The notes under the pieces are model-generated. The model had not been told where the DNA came from, made no database searches, and saw nothing but the letters and a program-made list of their open reading frames with translations. A DNA stretch of 64,000 nucleotides from Lineus longissimus (Eukaryota > Nemertea > Pilidiophora > Heteronemertea > Lineidae): positions 8,000,109 through 8,064,108 of the forward strand of contig NC_088325.1 in the NCBI RefSeq assembly GCF_910592395.1, in the 5' to 3' direction. The first letter of the stretch is position 1; each line of letters starts with the position of its first letter. A program made the position numbers and the translations under genes. Positions 40,396-51,755 of the stretch are shown piece by piece.

Positions 40396-41289
40396 CATGT
40401 TCCAAGCCTCGAGCAAAAAAGGATCCGCAAGGCCAGAAGTCCAGAAGGCACTCACCCTCGAGATGATAGACAGAAAGTAACCCCATAGTACCTGGACAAA
40501 CGTCTATACAGATGGCTCATCTCAGAATGCAGTTAGCAATAGAGGAAGTGGTGTTTTTATCAAACTTCAAGACAGAAGCTCCCACTCCATAGCCGTACCA
40601 TCCAGCATTCTCTGCTCAAACTACAGAGCTGAGATGCAAGCCCTAACCTCAGCCACTGACTATCTGATCACCACCCAAGAAGATGTAGGAGACAATCTCG
40701 TCCTGCTGACCGACTGTCCGCATTACAGGCCCTTATGGCTGCAACACCAGACCAACAGTTGACGGAGAATCTTCTGAAGAACGTAAGTAGTCTTCTTCAA
40801 GACAGAAGAGTAGTCCTCCAATGGGTACCAGCTCATGTAGGAGTACCAGGAAATGAATGAGCAGATCAATTGGCGAAGGAAGGTAGCAAGCAGTACCAAA
40901 CAAAAACCAGAATGACCTACCGGGAATCGAAAACATTACTCAAGACGAAGCTGAAAAACCAATGGAGAGACGACACTGACGGGTACCAGCCATGGAAAGA
41001 CAGCATCCACCAACTTGACAGAAAAGGCCAAGTCTCCGTCTATCGACTCCTTACAGGGCACTGCAAACTCCACCAGCACCTGAAGAGACTTGGGCTCCAT
41101 CCAACTACTTCCTGCGAATGTGGACTCGGCAACCAAACGCCAAGGCACATTCTGCAGGACTGTCCCTTGATGAAAAGAAGACAGCAATTTTGCCCGGAGC
41201 CATCATCACTGAAGACTAAGCTATGGGGAACAGCCGAAGACCTGCAACAAACAGCCGATGTTGTCGCAGCGCACGACTTGAGGTTATAA
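40396..41289 (+). pseudogene. LINE-B RNase H and C-terminal cysteine motif
   Basis: Resumes LINE-B ORF2 after BEL-2. RNase H motifs: VYTDGSS (40502), NYRAEMQAL (~40620), LLTD (~40705) and WVPAHVGVPGNE with ADQLAKEG. Lesions: TAG at about 40486, a 1-nt frameshift near 40718 and a TGA at 40858-40860 between GNE and ADQLA. The tail carries CECGLGNQTPRHILQDC, the Cys/His motif that closes ORF2 in RNase H-bearing LINEs, and ends at 41289. Confidence 0.9.
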
Positions 41290-41325
41290 TGATTATGAAA
41301 ATCTAAACGCTGAAGAAGAAGAAGA
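41290..41325 (+). other. LINE-B 3' end with GAA repeat
   Basis: A short 3' UTR ending in GAAGAAGAAGAAGA directly before the right TSD. A microsatellite tail in place of poly-A is known for I-group and related LINEs. Confidence 0.8.
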
Positions 41326-41857
41326 CATTCTTTGATTAATTTTTATTTATTTATTGTACCATAAATTTCCTTCCAATGTTTATAAAAGATCATGCTTTGA
41401 TTAATTTTGATTAATTTGTTGTACCATAAATATGTTTTTCCCGAGCCACGTGCTTGCAGGCGCCGCCTCCTTTGCCTTAGTGAGCCAATCATACAACATC
41501 TTATATTGTAGCATGTGATGTATGTTTTACCAGACTATTATGTGGAAGTATTGTCCTTTGCTGGATTGGGGGTACGGTTCACTTGAATAAGACAGATGTA
41601 AACAATGCAAGTTTGATAAAAGAAGCAATTACACTGTTAACCCGTTGACGTGAAGGTGGCAGCACCATACTGTAGTGACTCTTAAAGGGGCAATAGGGAT
41701 TACACTACATCTCCCTTTCTAAATAGTCTATGTTTTTTCTGAGCTTAGAACTGAACGTTTGTGCACTTTGATGTGGCTTGAAACAGGTTGAAAAGAAAAG
41801 TCTGACTGATATTAGACATCTGAACATGATACATGAAAGTCCATACTTTTAGTTTAA
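41326..41857. repeat. Satellite array block 4
   Basis: Begins with the LINE-B right TSD, continues the broken sub-repeat, then a core with anchor at 41480, and stops in the stretch CATACTTTTAGTTTAA. The last TTAA (41854-41857) is the piggyBac target; uninterrupted monomers read AGTTTAAACCAG here. Corrected for LINE-B, the anchor spacing to the previous core is about 1052 bp. Confidence 0.9.
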
Positions 41858-42510
41858 CCCTTTGCAACCTGAATTGGTTTTGCAAATTACCCATTTTTGA
41901 CAGTATTTTTTTCAAAAATCATTTTAAAATACTTCTGGTACACCTAGAGGTCTAAATTTTTTTTTGCAGCTGTCATAAGGTGTATACTTTATTTTCCTAT
42001 TGTTTTTGCCAAAATTGGTGTTACCATGGTTTAACTGAAAAATCCAAGATGGCCGCCAAAACCTGAAAAATCATATATTTTCATCATTTTCTCCCCCAAA
42101 ATTTTTTTTGTGGGTCAAAAACTGTCAAATATTGGTGAAAAATACCTAAAAAGCAAGGGCAAAACAAAGAAAAATGAAATAAAAAAGTAACTTACCAGAA
42201 ATGTTGACTTTTGTGCTTGACTTTGATGATGCTGTACAATTTGAATATTAGGTCCGATTACTCCCAACGATAACTTGAACGTATTTACAGTTTATATTGT
42301 ATATCCTCATGTTATATCCTTATAAGAATGTAATATGAATGTTACACATTGAAAACACATATATATATAACTGGCATGCTTTGTTCCTTCACTGAAATGT
42401 GTATCAAAGAACCAATTTGCTGCAGTTTTTGAATAAACGTTAGGTATCCAAAAAAATTCTTGCTTGTTAGTCACTTTCTTTTGAAGCAAATTGTTTTATC
42501 AAGAATCTAA
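41858..42510 (-). other. piggyBac 3' non-coding and terminal region
   Basis: AT-rich, no ORF. It begins CCCTTTGCAACCTGAATTGG with a nearby repeat GGTTTTGCAAATTACCC. It should contain the transposase 3' UTR and subterminal sites. Confidence 0.65.
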
Positions 42511-43142
42511 CTAATGTTCCCAGTACCTAGTGTAAGTATGATACAGCCTGAAACAGTTCCTGTCCTTTGACATACAGAGAGCTACATCACGCTTCTCACA
42601 GCGGACTTGTGTCCTGTGACGTTCAGTAAAGTATGTGCAGCCAGGTCCTGAGTTCTTTGGACGCACATCTCCATGATGCTGGGTTGCAATTTTTCTGTTG
42701 CCGACTTTGCAGTCATGTTGATCCCCACTGTGTACTGGCATGTGTCCAGTGTTATCAAGAATTGCTTCATTCACATCATCCCCTGAGAACCTTCCCTTTT
42801 TCTTTCTCACAGACCTCCCATCAATAAGCTCCTCAGCAAGTGAAACTTCGAAATCAAGAATCGACCTTGTCTTGATATCATATTTCTGCCTCTGTTTGGT
42901 TTCAATGATATGACCATTGTTGATGACACTTCAATCAGATAGTAGAAGACCCTTTTCCACCATTTCACACTTTTTCTAACTGCATTGTAGAGCTGTATCT
43001 TCTGATCAGCGCGATCAACCCCTCTCATGTAGGCGACGTACTCGACTTCAGCAGGAGGAGCAGGGATAAGTTGGGCCTCTCCATCCCTGGCAAATCTTCT
43101 CACATTTGGCAACTGATCATTACCAAGATGTGGAGGGTGTAT
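42511..43142 (-). pseudogene. piggyBac transposase, C-terminal half
   Basis: Begins at the Gypsy-2 insertion with HPPHLGND and contains the third catalytic Asp in YMRGVDRADQKIQLYN (~43010) and the WWKRVFYYLIE motif. Near 42930 the frame slips by one nucleotide and continues as KQRQKYDIKTR ... AEELIDGRSVRKKKG. The end is the Cys/His-rich domain (CEKRDVALCMSKDRNC, then FRLYH) that binds DNA ends in piggyBac. Stop at 42511. Confidence 0.9.
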
Positions 43143-44208
43143 GACCGGGGGTTTCTCCACCAAGTATGACCGGGGGTTTCTCTGTTTTGCACATCGATTG
43201 GAGTTGTGATTAATATAACTGTTGTTTTTATTGGTAAACTAGCATTGTGGATAAAGTCGCTACATTAAATACATGTACACACTAGGTTAGTAATTACTCT
43301 AACCTCAAGTATTGTCTTATAGTCTACTTCAACTCGCTTACACCGGATCTCAGTAAATGTCAACCATTATTAAATTACTATGAATGATGTCTTTAAAATA
43401 GATATTCTAAAAGTCTTCTATCCGACTTATGATCGAATGTAAAAAGATACTATATTATTCAAACTACCCACAGACTCTTTTAACATAAAGTATTTTAAAA
43501 CTAACTTACCTATCAGATGAAATGAAGAATTCCTGTGATTAATATAACTGTTGTTTTTATTGGTAAACTAGCATTGTGGATAAAGTGAGGATTTTAGCCT
43601 AAGTTGTGGCTTAAATGCCTCCATTACCCACAATCCCACCAATCCTAACCAATCACAGAACTCGAACATCTGACAGATGATTAGAGATACCGCCCTTGAC
43701 TTTGAAGCAAGGGTCCTGAGACAATAGGTTTTTTCCATAAAATTATACCCTAATTTTCTAGGCAAGATTCAGCCCACTATCGCTCTTGGATACGAACCAA
43801 ACAAACTCTGAGTTGACATGTTTTAATTCATGCCCTTATATCTCATTTACACTCTCAGCCCAAAACCAACAAAACTACAGTGATACAATAGCTTGATAAT
43901 TTAAAGTAAAAGGCAATCTCTGAAACAATACTGTGTTCACTGAGACTTTCCGTACTTGTTGATTTATACTCTTGCTAAACTAATATATCAAACTAACTCC
44001 TTTCATCAGACTTGCCTTGGTTCTGCCATGTTTCTGTTTATGAATTCTTGTTCTAACTTCTACACTGAATTATAAGTATTTGACTGAACCTAAAGTGACT
44101 ACTATGTTACATACACTTTTGATATATTTATCAAATTTATCTTAAAACTCTTCCTGTCAATGGCGCGGTATTTGAAACTGAATACAAACTAATGACCTTG
44201 GTCATATC
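43143..44208 (-). repeat. Gypsy-2 3' LTR (about 1066 bp)
   Basis: Same sequence as 53029-54137 except for about eight substitutions, one extra A near 43901 and the loss of 44 bp after GGAGTTGTGA (43199-43210). Both LTRs contain a partial duplication: the block around AATATAACTGTTGTTTTTAT occurs twice about 330 bp apart (43212 and 43542). Confidence 0.9.
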
Positions 44209-44491
44209 TGCCCCTCCTTGGAATAGGATTGCTCCGCAATCCGGACAGTAGCAATTTAGGAAGTTACCCCATCACGCCATTGCCAGAAACACCTTCAAGT
44301 TACATTTTTACAGAGTGCAAAAAATACACACGTGATAATTATGCAAACATTTCTACACTACGATTTAACACTTTTAAGACTCTTGGTAATTATATACCCT
44401 TTATAAACTATTACTGAAACAAAGTACTCTTCTTACTCCTAATGCATGATCATGTGTCCAGCCAAACATTGCCAAATATTTCCTTTTTTTT
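44209..44491 (-). promoter_or_regulatory. Gypsy-2 polypurine tract and 3' spacer
   Basis: On the minus strand CCAAGGAGGGGCA (about 44209-44221) directly precedes the 3' LTR. The rest is a short AT-rich spacer to the env stop. Confidence 0.8.
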
Positions 44492-46985
44492 TTACACACT
44501 GTTTTCTGAACTTGGGCAAGAAGGATACATCCTGCCTTTTTGTTCCTCTTGATTAGATTCGGGGTTCAGTACTTTGGTGTAAGATAGCAATCCCCCATGG
44601 GAAAACCCCACATATGCTTGAAAATCCCCACCTTTGAGTATTTCCTTTACCGAGCTCCATTGACTTACAGAGACTGACAAGCTCTCTGGTAGTTGCAAAG
44701 TCTGGCCTGTGAGACAATTTCTCAATACGATCCCATTCCAAGACATATTTATTGTACCCCAGCATGCCCAAGGAAAACTGGGTGTTATCTCAATCCCATC
44801 TACATATTTAAGACCTCTCAGACTCCAGGCGGTGGGGCATGCTGACACACCTATGACCTCGAAACGGACACTACGGACTGTGTTGCACAGCTCCAGGAAC
44901 ATGAACGTGTGAAATTTACCTCCGCACAGGGACCTATAACTGTTGATGATTTTCCAAACTACCCACACCATGAGACACATCAGTACTAAGCCTATCAATG
45001 TTAGCAAGAGTTTATGAGTCAATTCCAATTCTGGTGCGCTAAGCACGTCTTGTGGTGATGCTGAAGCTTCCACGGGCATTTTCCATACCAGAGACAATTT
45101 AGAGGGATCAAGTTGTGCTTTGGCTTGCTGAGCCGAGGCCGACAATGTGCTTAATGTAAGGAGAGCTCGTTTAAGCCTAGCATTTGAGATCACGATACCG
45201 ATAAAGACTAAACCAGACAGAACTAACCCAGCTAGCCCCGCCCAACCTTTAACGGTGTCCCATACGGAATATTCGGTTGAAATCCACCCTTGATTGATCA
45301 TTGGGTCTGCTAAAGTCTGATATACCGTTTCACTGGCCTTTGCCGCCGCAGCCATCCGTTTTAGACTGAGATGAACCTTAGCATCTGCCGCAACCAGCTC
45401 AGAAAAGTTATGTTTGAATACACTGAAGTGAGGAATTGTAAACTGAATTGGTTCGTGAAACGTACTATTGCCAGTAATATCCTTTAAATGTGATTGCGAG
45501 AAAAACTGTTGCAGCAGCGCTAAGTTAACGGGATAGACTCTTGTCATGTCAGTGCTCCCATTGTTACAATTGGAAATCCGAGACGGGAAGTGTAGAGAGT
45601 CCGCCTGTAAGTGACATCGACACGGGACATCAATAATGCAGTACCTGCATCCAGGTATCACTGTCACAAATAATTCGAAGTGAATCAACCTGAGCAATGA
45701 TGAATTTTCCTGCTTCAAACTCAATAGCCATTGGGCTGCTCCCATTAAAAACAAACCGGAAATCACACAGTTCTGTAACCACTGAATGCTGTTGAAGCAA
45801 TATCGCCATGACACAGGATAAATTTCTTGTGGAATGTTGCGGTAGAGCATGGGGACAGTGTTTGATATGTCTCCCGCTACATTGGAGATACTGACTGAAC
45901 TCTAACTCTACAAAAACCTTACGATCTGAGGTAATTCCTACATAGGGAGGAACTTCCATCAACTTAGTGGCATGACTTGTGGACTCATTCAGTGGAACCG
46001 GTAACGAATGCACTTGAAACAATGTGAACAGGGAATTGCTAGATGAGACTGGTACCTTAAGGGTAACAAAAATCGAGTTTTTAACCCTACTGTAGTGGAT
46101 AGCCTTCAACCCATAATAGAAACCGGCATCCTTGTGAACAATATGAAAACCTGGAAATTTTTCTTTCAAGTGCGTGGAAATTTTCTGAAGTGCACCATCT
46201 AACACCTCAGCTGGAATTAACATAGGAGATAAATGGAACCTAAGTAGTTCTTGGACTCCAACATAGACATCCGACATTACTTGCCTTATTTCATTTGCTG
46301 CATTAGAATACGACATGAAGACATTCATTAGTTTTGACCACCCATTATCTAATTCTGTAATTGACTTATTAATCGCCACATCCATTTGATCTAAATACTT
46401 TCTATTTTCTGTTATTCCTTCCATGGCTATACTGAGACGCTGGTTTACTGAAGACATGTATGAGGACATTTGCTTTTTGTCGTGTGTGAATGCATGTACC
46501 ATATCATTTTGTTTTTTGACCATGGCCATCATATGGCCCTGTAGGATTTCCAAATCCTCAGTGGTTGCGGTGCCAAATAACCCTTTTGAAATTCGCCCGA
46601 TGAAGGGTAGCAATGCTCTCTTGGTTAGGGACTTGGCCCTTGGAGCTGTAGGAGATTCTGGGATGAGTTGATTGATACTATTTTCCGTTGCATTCACATA
46701 TTTGAACACTGACTGTTGAATACTGGCCAAATGCACCCTCAAGGTTTGGTGGTGCGAACATGTCAATAAACCTTTCATACCAGTATAACCTTGGCAAGAT
46801 GTTGTTGTCACTGGAAACTCATCCTTCTGTGGAATTGTCACTTGGAAGGTGTGATACCAGTGTTGTTGGGCGTTATCTATATGTCCTACTTTCACAAAGA
46901 CGAGACCATAATTTGCCCTCTGTATAACTTGCGGTTCTACTTGTCCAAGACATCCGGTTGGGCACAATATACACCAAATCAGCAT
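44492..46985 (-). pseudogene. env: Gypsy-2 envelope-like glycoprotein, F type, one frameshift
   Basis: The ATG at 46983-46985 begins a hydrophobic leader. A basic cleavage site LTKR ends at 46617 and is followed by a hydrophobic, Gly-containing segment ending GLFGTATTED, closely parallel to the Gypsy-1 envelope. The first frame runs to 45630, the second from about 45690 to 44492; the slip lies near 45640-45690, before the shared GC-YCI/PC--HL cysteine motif. Two hydrophobic membrane segments lie in the C-terminal part (around 45210 and 44980), as in Gypsy-1. A TATCCATTTCAG splice acceptor ends about 27 nt before the ATG. The protein as it stands would be truncated before its membrane anchor. 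Confidence 0.85.
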
Positions 46986-47492
46986 GAGGATGACTGGAAA
47001 CCAGGCTGTACCTGAAATGGATAGGGCTTCTTAGTTTGGAGAAGAGAGTCACAGTATCCGAACAAAACCGTGAAACAAGGAACCTGAGGCCTTTAGAATC
47101 CTTGTAAAATTCTGTTGGCTACTGACCGCTGCCCTCTCCGAGGATCACTCATACACATACACACGACACACATTCCCTGATTCGCACACTTATCTATACA
47201 AAAAAAAATCGGCCCATCATTATCCAATTCTGATACCCAAACTCTAAGCGAATTATCTGATACAAAACTCCAATATTAACCATGGACTATTGTGATTTAG
47301 TACAGATTTTACATTTATGTAGCCGCTGGATAGCCTACTTGACAATAGTTAAACATTGCCGATCTTGACCTTTTCCGGTCTAATGTTTACGCCGTGACCT
47401 TTTTTGATTGGTCCCTGCACCAGCCTGTTTATGTACGTCTACAACCACTTCTGGTGCAAATCCTTATAAGTTTATTAACTGTATTTATTTAT
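46986..47492 (-). other. Gypsy-2 spacer between integrase and envelope
   Basis: About 500 bp without ORF, ending in the putative env splice acceptor at about 47011. In Gypsy-1 the two genes overlap instead, so this spacer is a real difference between the two elements. Confidence 0.6.
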
Positions 47493-49323
47493 CTACTTCT
47501 GTCCCCTCACGGGACGTTTTCTCTTCCTTCCTGATAAGCTATTATTGATATGGAACCTGCGGATTGCCGCATGAGCTACTAAATCCTCTAATAACCACTC
47601 GGATGGACGGGCTTCTTTATACTTAACCCAATACCAACGCTTGCCTTCTTTATTCCTTTTTGAGGCCTTTAGAATGCGTTCAATGTCTATGCTATCTTTC
47701 TGATGCATAGCCTCATCTTTGCCACCATTTGGCTGATTTGAATGTTGTTTCCCTCCCTTGGGGAGAACCGATTTACCTTTGTCACTGCCATTTCTTGGCT
47801 GCCCTGACTGTGGCCTCACCTTTTCCGGGGACCCAGTGTTCAGGTTATGATCATCAATGACTGTGCCACTGTCATCTGCCCCTCTCGCCACATCAGTGAC
47901 TGGCTGAGATGGCATGTCTACAGCATCATGATTTGTGTTTCTTATCTCACTGTCTACATAGGGCTTGAGCCTGTTTGCATGTACCAGTACTTTCATCGCC
48001 TTATGGTCCGCACAAGCTCTCAACTTGTAGTTATAGTTACCAATGCTCTTAACAATGTAGTAAGGCCCTTCATACTTTGGGCTTAGTTTCTTTGATAACC
48101 CTGCTGCAGTCTTTTTCACTGCAACTAGAACTCTATCATCCACATGGAATCGAGGTTCTTTGGCCCTCTTATCATGTTGAACTTACTTATATTTTTGTTG
48201 TGCATGCTCAATATTTTGCTGAACTACTTCCCTTGTTACCTCATGAGCATCTGTTATTCTTTTAACGTGTTGCTCTGTATTCTGATTTTGTGACGGTAAC
48301 AGTGCTACATCAACCGGCAGCCTACACTCTCTTCCAAAAAGGATAAAGAATGGTGAATGTTGAGTTGATTGGGTGGCTGGTGTAGTTCGATATGCGGCCA
48401 TGACACTGGGCACTATGTCCGGCCAGTTTGTTTGATTTTTGTCACAATATGCCCTAAGCGTTTGATTGATAAATCCATTCATTCTCTCACACGCTGCATT
48501 AGTTTCTGGGTGATACGATGTAGTTGCTATTTTTGTAATCTGAAACAATTTGCATATCTCAGTTATCAGTTGTGACATGAATGCTTGCCCTCGGTCTGTC
48601 AGGATTGAGCCTGGTGCCCCATAATGACAAATGATCTGCTCATACAAGATTTTTGCAACTTCTGCCGCTGTTTGAGTCTTAGTCGGAAAGGCTTCGCACC
48701 ATTTTGAAAATGGGTCGACTATCAGTAAAATATTTTTAAATCCTTCCGGAGAAGTTGGGAGTGGTCCCAAAAAATCTAAATGGATTCTACTGAAAGGCTC
48801 TCCCACCGGCATTGGCTGTAAAGGAGCTTTTGAAACATGAGGGTTTTTTTTTTATTTCTGACAGACCGTGCATGATTCAATGTAAAGTTTGATATCTGAG
48901 TACATAGATTTCCAGTAGTATTTTAACCAGATTTTTTTCATAGCAGCGTTCAAAGGCTGCATGGCCTGAATGCAAGGTATCATGGTATGAGAGAAGAATG
49001 TCATCTTTTAACACGGAGGGTATTACAGGTTGTTTTACTATATCTACATCATTCTGTTTTCTGCCTCTGGGTTGGTACAAGTGATAGAGTAGCCTATTGT
49101 CTATGACATATTGATCAGCTTCGGTCGCTACTCGTTTTGCTAATTTGTCATTCGCTGGTAACTCACCCAGCCTTTTGTAAGCCAAGTGCAGTTTGACTTC
49201 AACATCCTGTTGTTGTGTTTGTTTGACCTCTTGTAACCTACCCCCCTCACTTATGTTACCAATAAGGGAATCTATGGATTGATTGTCCTGGAGGTTTTGA
49301 TTGTCCATTTCAGAGAGGGTCAT
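47493..49323 (-). pseudogene. Gypsy-2 integrase with chromodomain-like tail, broken
   Basis: Pieces: a zinc-binding region with HDTLHSGHAAFERCY (~48965) that slips frame in a run of seven A near 48940 and continues to CTVCQK, a TAA, then LDFLGPLPTSPEG, LTDRGQAFMS and NAACERMNGF (integrase core, catalytic Asp/Asp/Glu). After a TAA at 48183-48185 the same frame continues with the C-terminal SH3-like region (YEGPYYIVKSIGNYNYKLR) and ends in a degenerate chromodomain (IDIERILKASKRNKEGKRWY, with Tyr for the usual Trp in VKY). The stop at 47493 is the natural end. Confidence 0.88.
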
Positions 49324-49326
49324 CCC

Positions 49327-50858
49327 TCATTCAACACACAACTCGTGAGGTCTGTGGTATCTTAACTTACAAAACAGTTCTGGCTGAGGTAGAATAGGTC
49401 CTAATGACTCATCTACCGTACAAGTTTCACCCATTTGATTGGCTCGTGACTGTGTTGAGCCCGATGTATCACTGAGAGTCTGAGTTAACTGATATTCTAT
49501 GGTCTTTCCCCTAGATACACAGCATGTTTCAATGTCATTGCCCGTGTCATCATCATAGACCTGAGACTTATCATACTCGTAAACTCTTCGGCTCAATGCA
49601 TCTGCATTTGGATGAAGTACTCCTGGCCTGTGACAAATGTCCTAATCATACTGTGACAAGTACAATGCCCAACGTTGGAATCTCTTTTTGAGATGTGCTC
49701 CAGTTTTCAGAGCTGGTAATGCTTCGTGATCCGTGACTATTTTAAAACGCTTATCAGCGACGTAGACGCGATATTTCTTGATTGCCTCAATAACTGCCAA
49801 CCCTTCAAGTTCAGTTATGTGCCAGTTTTTCTCTGCTGGGCGCAGAGCTCGCCCCCCATAACAGATGACCCGATCCAGGCCATCACTGTCAACCTGACCC
49901 AGGACATAACCAATCGAAAATTCGGAGGCATCCGTATAGACAACAAATTCTTTAGTGAAATCAGGATAGACTAGAACAGGAGGTGCCACTAGGCATTGTT
50001 TCAAAGCATCAAAGGCCTGTTGACACTGTGGTGTCCACTCAAATACTGTGTCTTTGTGCAACAGTTTATTTAGTGGTGTAGCTATTGACGCAAAGCCTTT
50101 AATGAACTTTCTGTAATACCCAGCCAACCCCAGAAATGCCCGTACACCTTTTTGGTCAGTTGGTTCAGGGTAAGACTGTACTTGTGCAACTTTATCAGGA
50201 TCTACTGCTACCCCTTGCTTTGAAAAGATGTGGCCCAGGTATAAAACTTTTGGTGCAGCAAATTTACACTTGCTGGGTTTCAACTTTAGGCCAGCCTTCT
50301 CAATCCTGTCAAATATCCTGCCTAAGTGTACCAGATGTTCATCAAAATCCTTACTAAAGACACAAATATCATCGACATATGTCACAGCGAAGCGAAAATT
50401 GATGTCTCTGAGGACTTGCATCATGACCATGGCGAACGCATTTGGTGCGTTCATTTACCCAAACGGAAGGCGATTAAAACAGTAAACACCTGACGGTCCC
50501 CAAAATGATGTTTTTTCGCGAGTACCATCATGTTTTGCTAACGGAATCTGCCAGTATCTGGAAAAAAGATCAAGAGTTGAGAATATAATAGCCTGAGACT
50601 GACCTATCGTATCAAGCACATCATCAAAGGACACTGGGGGGAATGATAGTGGAACTGTGACTTTGTTCAAGAAACGATAATCCACCGCAAAACGGAAACC
50701 ACCTGTTTTCTTCGCGACTAAAATAATAGGACTTATCCATGATGAAGTACATTATACCAGTAAATTATACCAGTTCTAAGCATGGCATCAATTTGTTTTT
50801 CAACTTCCATTTTTTCTTGAGGTGTCATGCGTTGTTTGGGACCCTTCCTTATTGTCAT
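49327..50858 (-). pseudogene. Gypsy-2 reverse transcriptase and RNase H, broken
   Basis: RT motifs: FRFAVDYRFLNKVTVP (~50690), FSTLDLFSRYWQIP, FNRLPFG, a TAA at 50455-50457 where Leu is expected, MNAPNAFAMVM and YVDDICVFSKD (catalytic, ~50370). RNase H: VVYTDASEFSIG and ITELEGLAVIEA. Further stops: TAG at 49642-49644 (in SQYD-DICHRPG) and TGA at 49327-49329. A 13-bp tandem duplication at 50748-50773 shifts the frame just before SSWISPIIL. All catalytic residues can still be seen. Confidence 0.9.
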
Positions 50859-51755
50859 TACTAGGATTCGTCTTGACCTTCCGACCCTTGGTGTCTACAG
50901 TTTCAACTGTAGGTTTGGACTTAAAATCAAATATGTCTCGGAAGTCACCTACAATGTTGACTTCAGGTAACGACTCAATCACTGCCAATTTTGTGCCTGC
51001 AATAAGACTACTGTGTCCTGTGTAGGGTTGTGTATTTCATATACAGCAGATTGCGTTCCCTCACACACATGAACAACACAGCAAGCTCCTATCACTTGCT
51101 TCTTTGACAGTGATGCAACCGATTGTACTAGGCCTACTCCTGCTGTAAACTTAGAATTGACCTTGACAGGGACAAGCTTCCTCTCCGATGGTCTCATAAC
51201 AACCCGTTTAGATAATTGAATTGGAGACGACCGGTTGACTGAACAGACTGCTGGTGATTGACCAGGGGACAAGAATTCCAACTTTTTGTTTTTAAATTCA
51301 AGCTGGGCTTGATGTGCAAATAGAAAATCCCTATCAATAATGACTGGGGATGACACCTGCTGCAAAATTTGAAAAGTATGCCAGACTGGTTTCTGCTCAA
51401 TTTGGAAAGGAATGGTTACCTCACCTAGGACCTTCAAGCTATTACCAGATGCATCATGTAAATTCAGCTGTGATGATGTACGTAATGGATAGAGTTGCCT
51501 CAGTCCCGTACCCCCAAAAAATGAAGCCGAAATACATGACACGGTAGCACCTGAATCTAGTAATGCTTTACAGATCTGCTTTCCAAATTGAGTTTTCACC
51601 CTACATGATTCTGAAAATAGGACTCTATGCGTTTCCCCTGATTCAGCCCCAGTTGTTGCTACAAGTTGATTGATTGATAGTGACTTCTTCCCTTCTGTTA
51701 TCCCTGTATAGATAGATTCAAGTTGGCCTGTACCTTCTGGAACAGGCGCGCACCC
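50859..51755 (-). pseudogene. Gypsy-2 protease region of pol
   Basis: Directly after the gag TAG and in the same frame: GCAPVPEGTG, then the aspartic protease site ICKALLDSGATVSCIS (~51560) and the PVIIDRDFLFAH strand (~51325). The frame is lost near 51000 (a 1-2-nt slip between LLQA and KLAVIESLPEV) and again near 50900 before KGPKQRMTPQEKMEVEKQI, the RT lead-in. Confidence 0.85.

Larger units (their letters stand above)
32568..41325 (+). mobile_element. LINE-B: non-LTR retrotransposon with endonuclease, RT and RNase H
   Basis: Flanked by a 12-bp TSD CATTCTTTGATT (32556-32567 and 41326-41337). It begins TAATGTCAGGTCAGG and ends in a short GAA repeat (about 41312-41325). Without BEL-2 (4376 bp plus a 5-bp TSD) it is about 4.38 kb. 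Order: structured 5' UTR, endonuclease, RT, RNase H, CCHC-like motif, GAA tail. That order fits the I/Nimb/Ingi-like group with RNase H; the exact clade is not decided. Many frameshifts and stops make it inactive. The satellite to the right of 57288 shares its 5' junction. Confidence 0.92.

Noticed and set aside
42000..42300. Possible host exon next to the piggyBac left end
   Set aside because: No splice-site-bounded open frame; AT-rich sequence inside the transposon.
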